Of a stretch of DNA of 64,000 nt, positions 21,601 through 32,699 are shown piece by piece. The DNA comes from Symsagittifera roscoffensis (Eukaryota; Xenacoelomorpha; Acoela; Convolutidae): NCBI RefSeq assembly GCF_963678635.1, contig NC_087063.1, positions 68,734,727 to 68,798,726 on the forward strand. Direction: 5' to 3'. How positions within the stretch are numbered: the stretch's first letter is position 1; each line of letters opens with the position of its first letter. The notes beneath the pieces are model-generated. The model saw nothing but the letters and a program-made list of their open reading frames with translations, ran no database searches and was not told the DNA's origin. Position numbers and translations under genes: made by a program.

Positions 21601-24600
21601 CTTCGATAAACAGCGCTTCCGCTAGAAGACCACTTCCTATCAAAGGTTTTGCAGAAGTTTTATAAAATCACAACAAAGCGGTTTTGAAAAGCCGAATTCT
21701 AGTTCTATTCATGATATCATTATTTTTTGTTTGTTTGTTTGATTGTTGTGGTTTTAGCCTGATGTGGTTTTAGAAATTAAGTTTCCTGTCAAAATGAACT
21801 CCCAAATACTTGAAAGATTCAGCCAGATTCAAAGTTTTCCAGTTTCTACGTCCAAATTTTGTTTTTGTTTTGCATCTAGAGGAACTAACTTTTTAGCTTA
21901 CTCTTTTTACGCCAGTCATCCACATGTGTCAATTTTTCCCTGTTTGATTTTTTTTCTGTGGTATGATTTCATGATTTTTGATTCGTTTTAGGACACTGTA
22001 AAGATACTGAACCTACTGTATGAGAGCGAAGTTCCAGAACCCAAACTAATACTGAATACTTTGGAACTGATTGGCTTCGAGTCATCATCACAGAAAATGC
22101 ATGTAACCGAAAACAGGGAACCAGATACCGTAAAATCACATGACAATAATTTCATTTTCTATATATTGGAATAATAAGGAAAAATAACGCCGTTTAAGAA
22201 AATAAAACATTTTTCAAAATTGCTTTACCGGAGATTTTTTTGAAAAATCTGTTGAAATATATGGTTTATACATGATGAAACGCTAAAAGAAGCTATCAAC
22301 TACTTTTTTGTACTACTATTGATATTGTTTGACATCTAGGGGAGCGGTTGTGAAGTGGTTACGTCTCCACCTCTCAATCTAGAGGTCGTATGTTCGAGGC
22401 CCACCGTGATCCGTGTTCGTTGCTTGCGGGCGAGGCAACATTAGCCAGCCTAGTAAAATAACCCAAAAATATGCAAGCGGCTCTTAATCTGGGGCATAAC
22501 AGCAGTTTTCTTTGGCAAGCCGAACAGCTCGTATGTTGGTCCTTTCCCTTGTGGACAATTCGTCTTAACTTTTTACTTTACCTAAATTATGACCATGGTG
22601 GTTTTTTAAATCATTCAGAAACGGGTTTTCAAGTTGTCATCTGAACTTCACAGCACCACGAGAACAAGACCACCACAGAGGATGTGAATCCATCAGCAGC
22701 GGGGAGTCGTGCAACGACGTCGCCTAAGTTAGTTAATCTGAAGACACTGGCTGCTATCGGAGTGTTAATTGAAAGACTCACCTTTGAGGGAACTCGACAG
22801 TAAGTATATCGGGATGGATCTCATTAACCCCGTATTGTATCTTATTACGAATCTTCACCCTTTCAATTGACTGTTTCGGTTAATAAATAACGAGTTCCCA
22901 CGGCTAAAAAGTAGGATACAAATTGGCTGAATACAATAATAAAACCAAATATTCGTATGATTAAAATTGTAGTTGCTAAAAATAAAACTGTTTCAAGGAA
23001 GTATGAGCAGTTGGGAATACGAGGGAAGTGGCACACTCACGACGAGAAAGACTACATAGAGAAGAGTGACTTCTCGGGTCTGGAGGGGAAACTGGAACGT
23101 CTCTCTCTGCCAGAAGACACTCACCTCCTTCTGCTGGTGATCAAAGACCCCAAGGTAGGTATTATTTTGTATAGCCCGTTTTAAAAAAAATTATTATGAT
23201 CCCTAGAGTATTTTTTATTCGGTCAAGTACTTTTGGTTATGGAATCAAGTTAAGAATAAGCAAGCATTCTATCCGAAACAAAACTCTGATTTCTTTAAGT
23301 ATAGTTTATTTAGGAGAGTAATATTATACAGACAGGTAAACAATAAACCGCATGTACAAATCAAACCCACCAAGGATCATGCAAAAAGCTATGCAGCTTA
23401 TCGAGACATGACCCTGAAAAAACCTATGACAGAAGTTGCGAGATAGTATTCGACTTGATGATTCAAAAAAATAAATCTAGAAGATCTCCATTATCTTTAA
23501 GAAACAATGAAAACAATTTTTTGAAATACCCATTTAGTTGACTCTCAGTTAATTGGTTTAGGTTTTCTGGTATCAGCTCGTTTGATTTCAAAAAATTTTA
23601 ACATTTAAGGGACACATTTTTCCATGAACGTTGCATTATTTGTGTTCTAGTTTTCATGCTTGGTAAAATTTTATGCTTGGTGTTCTAGTTTTCATGCTTG
23701 GTAAACAGAGGCCCGAGTAACCCGACGATTATTCAGAGATTTCACATTAAAAGTTTCAAGGGGAGTTTTACCACGAAGTTGATTAAAAGTTTCTTTGAAT
23801 GTTTGTCTGAAATATAAGTCAAAACAGTGTCAATCTCAAACGAATGTAGGATATATGCGGCATGCTCAAATTTTCTCTTGAAACAAATAGTTTTGAAAAT
23901 ACGTTTTTGCATCACAATTTTTTTTCTAATAGGCTTTTTGATGTTGCACCAAATGCAATTAAACCGTAGGAAATGAGTGGCTTTGCATAGCAGTTATAAA
24001 ATTTAACCAGCACATTTTTCGAGAAATAGTTTCTACCCTTGAAAAGTAAACCGTTAAATTTAGCTAATTTACCACAAACATTATTAATATGACATTCAAA
24101 TTTGAGTCTGTTGTCCATGTCCATTTGAATTCCTAAATACCTAAAATCAGAAACCTCGGCGAGTACATTATTACCAAAAGAAAATTTTTCATATAAGTTA
24201 TCCCGTCGAAACTTCATTATTTTGCACTTCTTTTGATTCATGAGCAGTTTGTTATTATTGCACCAATTACATATTTTATTTAATTTTGCCTGGAACTTCG
24301 TTTTGGATGCAAATTTTTGAGCATCAACCACCGTTGTATCATCTGCAAATAATGTTAGCTTAACGTTGCTGGCAGACGGCATATCATCATACGAGACGGA
24401 TTGATTCGAATAAAAATATTGTTTTCTCCCTGTAAGATAGTTTGTCATTAACTTGTGAATTTTCCCTCTGAACCCATATTGATAATGTTTGTCAAGCAAA
24501 ATTTTCCGATCAACTGTATCAAATGCTTTTTTCAAATCAAAAAAGCAGGAGTAACCAAATATTTTATTATCAATTGATTCACAAAAAAAGTCAATAATGG

Positions 24601-27226
24601 ACAAAATGGCTTGAGTACAGGAATGATTACTTCGAAATCCAAACTGATGCTTATCAATCAAGTTGTTTTTAGCGGCAAAATTAGATATGCGCTTGAAAAT
24701 TAGTTTTTCAAAAAGTTTACTTATACAAGACAACAAACTAATTGGACGGTAGTTATCGGGTTCAGTTTTGTCGCCATTCTTATAAAATGGTAAAATTTTT
24801 GCAATTTTGAGAAAATTAGGAAAACACTCTTTTTCGAAGTATATATTGAAAAAATGCGCTAAATGATCAGCCAGCACCGGAGCATAAAATTTTACCATTT
24901 TACTACATATCCCATCATAACCAGTAGACTTTTTATTGTTTAAGTTTTTAATTTCCTTCAGTATCTCATATCGATTGGTATCATATATAACGAACCTGTT
25001 TTTATTAATTGGAAAATTTGAACTATTCACGTTTTGTTTGAAGTTTTCTGTTAGTTTTTCTCCAATAGTAGCAAAGTGTTCATTGAAAACATTAACATCA
25101 AACGAAGCAGTATTCACATTTTCTTTTACCACAAAAATGTTTTAAAGCATCAAAAATTCCGGACGAGTTCTTCTTCCTCGTTATCAAGTTATCATTGTAC
25201 CGCCGTTTACTCACACTTATAGCCTTAATAAGATTGTTCCTACATGAGGTGAAATTATTTCTGTTTTCAATGGATGGTGTCTGAACCCACTTTTTGTGTA
25301 ACACATTTTGGTTATTCATCAGTTTCTTGATTTTCAGATTAATCCATGGGTGGTTGTTTTTATTCTTTTTTCGGATTTTTTTATGCAATTCTTTGAAAAT
25401 TCATCAATCAAGATTTGGGTCATTTCAATGATGTAAAGGTCAAGATCATCATCATTAATTTGGTTCAATTGATTTTCTTAGCGAAAATAAAAACTTTAAA
25501 CAATAATCATCATTCAGTAGTAAATCATAGTTGAAATCCGAATGAAAAGAATCCTTTTCTGAAATAATTTTAGGTCACACATAAGTCCATAATGGTCACT
25601 AATAGTACAATTTATTGTTGTTACCTGAGTTTCCTCCGCCGCAATTATATGGTCAATGCATGTACTTGATGATTTAGTTACTCTAGTTGGCTCGATATTC
25701 TGAACTTCTAAATCAAAAGAAAGCAGAAGATTTTTGTAGTCAAAAAAGTTGCGCTGGTTACCTGTAATATCGACATTTAAATCACCCATTAGCAAAATTT
25801 CACCGCTTAATGCTTTCAATTCAAGCAGTAAATCTTCAAATAAATTCAAAAAAGTTCTAGTTTGAGATTTGGTGGACGATATATTATGCAAACATTTAGT
25901 GTAGTGTGATCCACAAAACACATTTTGATAACGATGTGCTCCAAACTGACTGGTAATTCAATACAACTATAGTTAAGGCCAGTTTTAATGAAAGCTGCAA
26001 CGCCCCCACCTCTAGCGTTTACGCGGTTTGCACAGACAATATTGTCATAACCTTCTAAGTTGCCAAGAGATCATTGTCTGAGAGCCATGTTTCAGTCAGC
26101 CCGATTAATGCAGGCTTGTTATCAGAGGATTCAATTAAAACTGATAATTGGTCATGATGGGCTCTTATGGATTGAACATTTAGGGAAAATGCTGTTTGCG
26201 TTGTTGTCAGGTCAGTCATATCTCGCAAAAGATTTTTTCTAATGAAACAAAAAAGATTTACGGCAAAAAACTGTAAATAGAGTTGAAATCCTTTTGCCAC
26301 TAATCAGAATTGTTTTCATGATTATCATTTCCGTTGTTGACGAATTTGGACTGTGGAGAATCTCTTTGAAGTGATTCCACCAATTGCACCAATTTGACGG
26401 GATCCGATACCCTACTGTACAATTCATCAATCAGATGATTTCTTCCCACATTTTTTGGGTTACTTCTCTGTCACGTTTCCTCACTGGAACAATAGGAGGG
26501 CGAGAAAAGTTGTTTTGATTATTTTGTACCACACGAGGATTTTGTTTTCTAGCATTATTTGCCTGTCTTGCCATCATTGGGTTCTTGTTTTTGAAAATTT
26601 GATCAGCATCCTTAATATCAACTAAGTTGTGCCTTTGAAATCCACCATCTGCTTTCGAAACGAAAACTTGAGGAGCACAATTATATGTAACTGTGTATAT
26701 TCCCAAACCCCGAGAATAATCAAGAAGCTCTGAATCGCGCTGAGTAAGTCTCTCTGTTATATACACTGGTTGCTTATTTACAGAGTGCAAAAAATTTTTC
26801 AATAACTTTTTCCTGTCATAAATTCAGTTTTTTATATCGAAGTAGACAAATTTCACTATAACCACACATTTTTGGTTTTGACTCACAGGGCCGAGGGGAT
26901 GGCATGCCTTCAGGTCGTAGCTGTTCACCTCCACGCCCATAACTTCGGGCGTGGAGGTGAACAGTTTATATTTTTAAAAAGTCATAACTTTTTAAAAATA
27001 TAAATATTAAGGTTTTAATGGTTATTTGATTATGTAAACTTTATGTCAGAGAGTGTTTAATATCCAAAAATTTACCATTTTTAGATGACTGTGTGAAATT
27101 TTTCCGCCAAAAACTGGTTATTTTTAGACTTACTGTCCTTTTCCATTGGTGCAAGAACAACCCCAGTACACATTTGAAGATCTAAGAAGAGATAGTCAGC
27201 TGAGAATACAAACTAACATTTTATAG
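18683..27226 (+). CDS. Unrecognised five-exon gene (about 218 residues) reconstructed from splice sites
   Basis: Exons: 18683-18799 (acceptor ctgtag|ag then ATG; donor cag|gttgga), 21992-22129 (tttag|GAC; ACC|gtaaaa), 22654-22799 (cttcacag|CAC; CGACA|gtaagt), 22998-23154 (tttcaag|GAA; AAG|gtaggt), 27128-27226 (tttttag|ACT; stop TAG). Phases agree at every join (0, 0, 2, 0). The peptide begins MSPLDYLEQRCSVAQPRLDN, has a second-exon helix-like segment (DTVKILNLLYESEVPEPKL), a Ser/Thr-rich third exon, a charged fourth exon (KWHTHDEKDYIEKSD) and ends YTFEDLRRDSQLRIQTNIL. I do not recognise the family. A 5' UTR exon upstream is likely, because the first exon starts two bases before the ATG. The intron at 23155-27127 hosts an antisense LINE and two hairpins; further exons there cannot be excluded. 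The second exon's donor (accgtaaaat) is the weakest site. Confidence 0.55.
18800..21991 (+). other. 3.2-kb first intron of the reconstructed gene
   Basis: AT-rich, without coding frames. It contains one copy of dispersed repeat R2 (about 20676-21035) and nothing else I can name. Confidence 0.45.
20676..21035 (+). repeat. Dispersed repeat R2 copy 1
   Basis: It begins agagtaatgaacgtagtgaa and then gactcttatataggtcttgc, and contains ccagttttctcaa and cataaattgctctagaaatt followed by caaagagt. These blocks recur in the same order at 29075-29475, and the first block at 27797. Confidence 0.65.
22333..22580 (+). mobile_element. tRNA-derived SINE-like element
   Basis: A tRNA-like head (gtgaagtggttacgtctcc as A-box region, acctct..agaggt anticodon-type stem, atgttcgaggccc as B-box) is followed by a ~170 bp body. 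The head lacks a closed acceptor stem, so a functional tRNA is unlikely. It lies in the second intron of the reconstructed gene, same strand. Confidence 0.55.
23631..23704 (+). repeat. Short direct duplication
   Basis: gtgttctagttttcatgctt ggtaaa is present twice with about 20 bases between starts of related blocks. It lies just outside the 3' end of the LINE and may be a local slippage product. Confidence 0.7.
23750..26290 (-). pseudogene. LINE ORF2: endonuclease plus reverse transcriptase with internal deletion
   Basis: Endonuclease motifs: NVQSIRAHHDQLSVLI and GLTETWLSDND (26055-26215), RGGGVAAFIKTGLNYSC near 26000, LMGDLNVDITGN and ISDHYGLMCDL (25514-25800). RT: NYRPISLLSCISKLFEKLIF, HQFGFRSNHSCTQAIL, FFDLKKAFDTVDRKILLDKH, LTLFADDTTVVDAQKF (23912-25132). 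Between QSVSYD and DMPSASNV the block with the usual PQGS-LGP segment and the preceding YIN is missing, while the frame stays open. After GATSKSLLEKKL a stop interrupts, but similarity resumes in another frame. One-base shifts separate the endonuclease pieces. Confidence 0.8.
26300..26880 (-). pseudogene. LINE ORF1 C-terminal fragment
   Basis: The frame shows VYITERLTQRDSELLDYSRG and the downstream NCAPQVFVSKADGGFQRHNL, typical of LINE ORF1 RNA-binding C-terminal regions of Jockey-like elements. An in-frame stop lies near 26826 (upstream residues VIVKFVYFDIKN are still recognisable), and a one-base shift at about 26431 separates EEII from the likely true tail LIDELYSRVSDPVKLVQLVE. Confidence 0.7.
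26921..27004. repeat. Two adjacent perfect 18-bp-arm hairpins
   Basis: Hairpin 1: arm ctgttcacctccacgccc at 26921-26938, loop ataacttc, complementary arm 26947-26964. Hairpin 2: arm tttatatttttaaaaagt at 26965-26982, loop cata, complementary arm 26987-27004. They abut with no spacer. The first is GC-rich and the second AT-rich. They lie 40 bases from the LINE's truncated end and 120 bases before the last exon of the surrounding gene. Confidence 0.95.
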
Positions 27227-27796
27227 ATGATATTTTGTGGCTAGTAAATGCAGCATCTGGCAAGAAGAAAAATGTGGAGAATTCGATATTAATGATCAAC
27301 AGACAACATTTCTCTAAGGAAAATTTGCACCAGACTAAGCATACGATTTCTACGCAACATTGGAGCGTTGTGAACATTGTTTCAAAAATTAACCAAGATT
27401 TATGAACAAAAATTGATATAAATTGTTAAAGGTTGAAGAAAAACTGACCAGTCGATCAAGTGGTTCAGAAGATTGTTTCAAGTGTATCATTATTTTTTAA
27501 CCAATCGTAACACTTTTTTAGTTGACCCAAGTGGCATACTTTTGGTGTACGAACGATTGCTTATGAGTGAAAAAGACATTAGCTTTAACTCTCATCAAAA
27601 AAAATTTTAGTACTTACCTGGATATATAAGCTCAACTTTTTACTGTAGTTTGATGCATTTCAGCAAAGTTAATTAGCCCTTGAACCTACGATATTCAAAA
27701 TCTGCGGTGAAATTTGAAAAACATATCTATAAACATAGTTTGTTTTTGTTCCGACTTTCAAATAAAGCGGAATTTTTTTGTTAGGGGTAGTTTTTA

Positions 27797-28100
27797 AGAG
27801 TAGATGAACGTAGAGAAGACTCTTATATAGGTCGTGATGACTTGTTTTTCAAGAAAAATCTTAAAAATTTTTCAGGTTCAAACTTGATTTTTCGCGGTTT
27901 GTCGTTTGATTTTTTCAAGTTCATTTTATTTCCTCTGTTAAAAGGAAGGCAAGCTCCACTATCAAACAGCACGTGTAAAAGTAAAAAAAAACGTGGCCGA
28001 CTTCTAACTTCAAAGTGTATTTTAATTTTTAGAATTCCCAGCCGCATAAACAGGTTGTATTACGTTTTCTCAAATTGAGTTTGTTTTATCCAAAAAAGCG
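27797..28100 (+). repeat. Dispersed repeat R2 copy 2
   Basis: It shares gaacgtagagaagactctta tataggtc, then a gatttttcgcggt block and ttaaaaggaaggcaa block, with copy 3 at 29075-29475. Confidence 0.65.
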
Positions 28101-28789
28101 TCAATCGTTAACGTTTTGTGAAATTCAAAGTGCTTGAAAATAATAAATTTCTGACTTTGAAACTTGAAAGATGTAAACTTTCGAAAAACAAGTCAGTTTT
28201 TTTTCTGTTTCCTTGTGTTCATTTTTTCAGTCTTTTTGCGACATTTTAACTTGGCGTTTTCGACTGAAATGCCACCAAAAAATATATTGCTGTTTGGAGT
28301 TCAAACGAAGAAAACAATTCGCATATGATTTTTGACAAAATTATTAGCTTATTTTTGCCACCTTTGGATAATCAAGCGCAATATATTGCGTTCTTATAAA
28401 AATGTCTTAAAATGAGCTCAAATATTTCTTTTGGTCGTATTATTAGGATATGAGATATGATGATTAGAAAATGGTGATGATTATTCCTTCGAAATTTACA
28501 TAGCGTACGATGAGATAAAACGAAGAAAAACAATTTCCCTTTTTGTTCTCGATTACTTCATCATTTTTTCAAGTATAAATTTTTTTATCCTTAAAATGCG
28601 GTCAAAACATTCATAGTTTTGTCATGATAAACGAACAGTCTTGCCTGTTTTTTCCAACTTTGAAGACAGCGACGGAAAAATGGTTTTTCATCAGAACAAT
28701 GTCAATTATTTTTGAAATGAAAAAATTTCTGAACAAAATTTTTTATGTCATCAGACAATCAGTAATGAGCTCTAATTCAAAAAAACATA

Positions 28790-28935
28790 TATTTTTTATT
28801 TATAAGTATTTGTTGAAACATGTGGGGGTTTAAAAAGTGGCATTTGGTTAATATTGGAATACCAACGCGCGAGACATCGGATTATTAACGCGTAAGCCGC
28901 TATTTATTTAGTCTACCCATAAATTGTATCAAAAG
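28790..28935 (+). repeat. Dispersed repeat R1 copy
   Basis: It contains gtgggggtttaaaaagtggc and attattaacgcgtaagccg, corresponding to gggggcttaaatattgcc and ctattaacgtgtaagcgg in the 6.3-kb copy. Confidence 0.55.
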
Positions 28936-29074
28936 AAATTGAGGCAAATTATTTTGAGTTTTTAGCTAGACGCTCAGATGATTTTATCGCTGTACTTGGC
29001 TCAGTGTGTGGGGGATGGTTTTGAAAAACCAAAAAATCAGTTCTTCATTTTCTTTAATTTTAATCATTTTTCTA

Positions 29075-29475
29075 AGAGTAATGAACGTAGTAAGTGTTCT
29101 TATATAGGTCTTGCTGATTTTTTTTCCGAAAAACGTCCGAAAATTTGTTCACGCTCAATTTTGATTTTTCGCGGTCTGACTTGTGACTTATTTTCAAATT
29201 CAGTGCATTTCTATCGTTAAAAATTGTTAAAAGGAAGGCAAACTTCACTATCGAACAGCAAAAGTGCGAAGGTCACGAAAAACTTGATTGACTTCTAATT
29301 TCGAAAATGGAAATTAACTATCAGTTTTTCCATCGAAATAGAAGTTTTGCCTTTTGATCCAGTTTTCTCAAACTTTTTTTGTGTCAAGAAAAAAGTTTCC
29401 ATGATAAATTGTTCTACAAATTCAAAGAGTTTCAAGGCCATCTACTTGTTTCTTCGAAATTCAAAAGTTGATTTT
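29075..29475 (+). repeat. Dispersed repeat R2 copy 3
   Basis: It carries both the 5' blocks shared with copy 2 (tcttatataggtcttgctga, tttttcgcggtc, gttaaaaggaaggcaa) and the 3' blocks shared with copy 1 (gatccagttttctcaa, gataaattgttctac followed by aaattcaaagagt), so it links the two. Confidence 0.65.
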
Positions 29476-29799
29476 TTTTCTTACTTACTTCATCAAACAT
29501 TTTTTCAGCATAAAATGTTTGATGAACTTAATTCAACTTATAATTTATAATAATAAAAAATGCAAACCCAAAAGTGCAAGTACAAGTCCAAAATAAAGCT
29601 GGACTTTTATTTTCGAAAGTAAAATATATTTTTTTAAAAAGCGTTAGTTTTCTTGCAAAACAGTTGAGATGAAATTTTTTTTCTGAAAAAAGACAGCTGT
29701 TCTATTTTGAAGCGTTTGTAATGAAGCTCAAAAATTGAAACAAAGCTGCCACTATCTGGGCAAAGTCACGAATAACCCGACGTCTTTTTAGGGGTGCAG

Positions 29800-29900
29800 C
29801 TAATCGCTCACAATATGTAGAAAGAAGTATATCGCGTGTTTATTCGCCCAGTTCAGCTCATATGGCTTTTTTCAAACCCCCGTACGTTGACAAAATTGCA
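29800..29900 (-). repeat. Possible R1 copy, diverged
   Basis: gtatatcgcgtgtttattcg and the following gcccagttcagctcatat resemble the inverted R1 copy at 18.2 kb, including a nearby gtacgttga shared by both. Confidence 0.35.
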
Positions 29901-30075
29901 GCCGAAGCATTTTTAATTTTGTCCTCATCGAGGCATTAATAGCTTTTTCATAAAAAATTGCCAGTTTTTGATTTTTGTCTGATGAAAAAAGTATTGCGGA
30001 CACTAATGGCCCGTCACTTTTTTAAAATGCAAACCAATTGATCGATTGATTCAAACCCTTATTGTTCAGACTCTA

Positions 30076-30542
30076 ATATCAGATTGATTTTTCTCGACAC
30101 CGTGAGCTTAAAAAAATCGTCTCCGAATCCAAGTAGCAGCAGAAAGTCAAAATTAATATTGCACACGCCATGAAGTAACTACACGCAAATTAAATCACTC
30201 TAGAAACAAAACACCGGTGCAGAAAGATATGAAAGGAAACAAGAATGTTTTTAATTGTATCCGTATTTCAAAATCTGCTCTAGACACATTTGTGAGTACT
30301 CTGAACTTCAGAGTACTCAGAAATGTGTCTAGAGCAGATTTTGAAATACGGATACAATTAAAAACATTCTTGACTGCCTTTCATATCTTTCTGCACCGGT
30401 GTTTTGTTTCTAGAGTGATTTAATTTGCTTGTAGTTACTTCATGGCGTGTGCAATATTAATTTATTTTGACTTTCTGCTGCTACTTGGATTCGGAGACGA
30501 ATTTTTTTAAGTTCACGGTGTCGAGAAAAATCAATCTGATAT
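30076..30542. repeat. 467-bp near-perfect palindrome (foldback/hpRNA-type)
   Basis: The centre is at about 30306 (gagtactctgaa c ttcagagtactc). The arms stay complementary for ~230 bases with roughly 10 differences: single substitutions, a 1-base and a 4-base indel, and a small cluster near 30240 and 30375. The outer ends read TATCAGATTG and CAATCTGATA, so a TA duplication beside TCAGATTG ends is possible, as for Tc1/mariner-class MITEs. No protein is encoded. Confidence 0.95.
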
Positions 30543-31086
30543 TTTTCATCTTCGGTTTCAGATTCTGGGCAAGTTATTTGACTAAAAAATAGGAGGATGA
30601 ACAAAATTTGAACCTTTGATCAGAAAAAGTATAAAAAAATGAAGAGAAATTTTGGAAAACGTGAACCAATTTTTTTAAATTACACATCATTGACGAATGG
30701 ATTAAAAAATTTGATAATATGAGCGAAGAGCTAAAAAAATTGCAATAATTGAGAATGAAGAGTCAAACTTCTCAATACTGAAAGCTTTTCGATTTGTTTG
30801 GTCAATTTTCGAATTCACTATAATTTTGATATGAATAATTGCAAAATTGGATCGTATGAAATTTTTTACTTTGAACCTCAAAATACAGGGACCCTGATAA
30901 GTTCAATCTTATCTATCTTGACAACGCGATCTAATTTTGCGTTTCAAATACCAGAAAAAAAAACAAAAAAAAAGAAAAACATCATAGTTTAAATCATTTA
31001 ATAAAAGTATATCACAAGAGCTTGGTTTAAATTGTTTAAAATTCAGATTGCAAATATATGTTCATTGAAAGAATAACTAAGTTAAG

Positions 31087-32677
31087 TTACAAGAAATAGT
31101 AGTTGGTTTTGACAAATGGCATCTTTGTCACAATTGCAGGGTACTCTTTCTCTCGCACTTTCACATGTAGTTCGGTTCCTATTTTGGAGAACTCTGTTTT
31201 CACATAGGCCATCGCTATGTTCTCCTTCAAGCTTGGCGAAGGACACCCACTAGTCACGTGGCCTATGAAAAAAAACCATTGCTTCACGAGTACTGAAATT
31301 TTGCAAGCAACAATTGTTTTGCCGGGAGTAAATGCAGTGCTTTTTTAATGTTCGTGACCCATCTGCAGACTAATAGCTGTAAGTTAGTAGATATTGTAAT
31401 ATGAAAAAAAATTAATCTGCCTCCGCCTAATTCTGAAAGTCAGTGGAAGGTGGATAGCTAAAACGTCCCTTTTGAGGCTGGAAAAATTATTAGCTTGGTA
31501 GCTCTGTTGAAAAAATCGGAGCTTGATTTAGCTATTTTTTTGGCCATGAATAAAAAATGTTCGATTAACATAATCTTGTACCTATATTCTCGCCCTCAAT
31601 TCGCACTTCGGCTCCCTGTCTTGCGGGTGCACCATCTACCTTCAAGCCGACTCTCTTCTGGCGCAGAAATGATCCATCTGTTATCTGTGTCATCACCACG
31701 TCACTTCCTGGGAAATCGCGCCTCTTCCGCCGCTGCTTCCCGACAAGCCACACAAGTCCCGCTTCGTTCGGAGTTGTCGTCTCGTCGATGTCGTTTCCGT
31801 ATAAACACAAACCCGCTTCAAGTCGCAAACTGTCTCGTGCCCCTAGTCCAGCCAATCGACACTCTTCGTCTCGGCTAGTCAACATGTCTGCCAACTGAAC
31901 CACATTTTCATCACTAACTTGAATTTCAACTCCATCCTCACCTGTGTAACCACATCTAGTTATCCGAAGGTCCTTCAGGCCTCCAATATCGCATAACGAA
32001 GTTGTCATGAAGGGCATTTTAGAAAGGTCAATATTAACCAAAGGCTGTAGAATTTCCATCATTTTTGGTCCCTGGACAGCTAAAAGAGATTTTGGAATGA
32101 CATCAACAGAAACATCTTTTCCATCATTTTTGAATTTCTCTTCCTGAAGTTTTAGAAGCGCTAGGTCTTTTTCGGCGCAACCGGCGTTGGAAACCACGTA
32201 CAATTCTTCATTCGTTATCTTGTTCACAATCAAGTCGTCAATAATCGTTCCTCTCTCAGTCGTGAAAACTGTCAAACTTCCTGAATTGTCCTGCAACGAT
32301 TTGATGTCGCAAACTGTTAAACTCTCCATGAATGATACGGCGTCTTTGCCTTTAACACTTGTCTGCAACATATGCGACACGTCAAAAATGACAGCATTGC
32401 TTCGACAAAATAGATGTGACGCTACGACCCCGTCTTTGTACTGAATTGGCATCGAGTATCCTCCAAAAGGGACCATTTTAGCTCCATGTGATACATGAAA
32501 GTCATAAAGAGCTGTCTTTTTTGGCGCAAGATCACTAGTTTTTGTCGATAAAAATCTAGATATACTTTGGAAGCTAGGATTGTTTTTAAGAGTGAGACAT
32601 TTCGATTGATAACTTGGTAAAATGAGAGAACGAGCAAAGTTTGATGAACTGCTTTGAGCGACCGCTTTCAGAATCAT
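31087..32677 (-). CDS. AMT: Aminomethyltransferase, mitochondrial (glycine cleavage T-protein)
   Basis: Two exons: 31582-32677 and 31087-31262, joined in phase 1 (donor atag|gtacaag, acceptor catag|gccacg), give 423 residues, close to vertebrate AMT (~400). AMT transfers the aminomethyl group from the H-protein to tetrahydrofolate, releasing ammonia and 5,10-methylene-THF in the mitochondrial matrix. The first ~45 residues are rich in Ser, Arg and Lys with no acidic residue, as in a transit peptide. Family motifs: [19 protein letters not shown] (~58-75), IFDVSHM (~97-103), TIIDDLIV with the catalytic Asp (~144-151), [13 protein letters not shown] (~240-252), [20 protein letters not shown] (~280-299), and exon-2 [19 protein letters not shown] and [10 protein letters not shown] at the C-terminus. 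It has a single 319-bp intron. I see no break. Confidence 0.97.
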
Positions 32678-32699
32678 GTTTGGAGAATGAATCGACTTG

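Larger units (their letters stand above)
23740..26880 (-). mobile_element. Jockey/CR1-like LINE, 5'-truncated, antisense in an intron
   Basis: The minus strand carries, in order, the C-terminal half of an ORF1 protein, an AP-type endonuclease and a reverse transcriptase, with RT residues continuing in other frames to about 23740. ORF1 similarity begins at about 26880 in the middle of the protein, so the copy is 5'-truncated. Frame breaks and the loss of an RT motif make it inactive. It sits in the last intron of the plus-strand gene at 18683-27226. Confidence 0.85.

Noticed and set aside
22340-22410. Functional tRNA gene
   Set aside because: No acceptor stem; followed by a SINE-like body.
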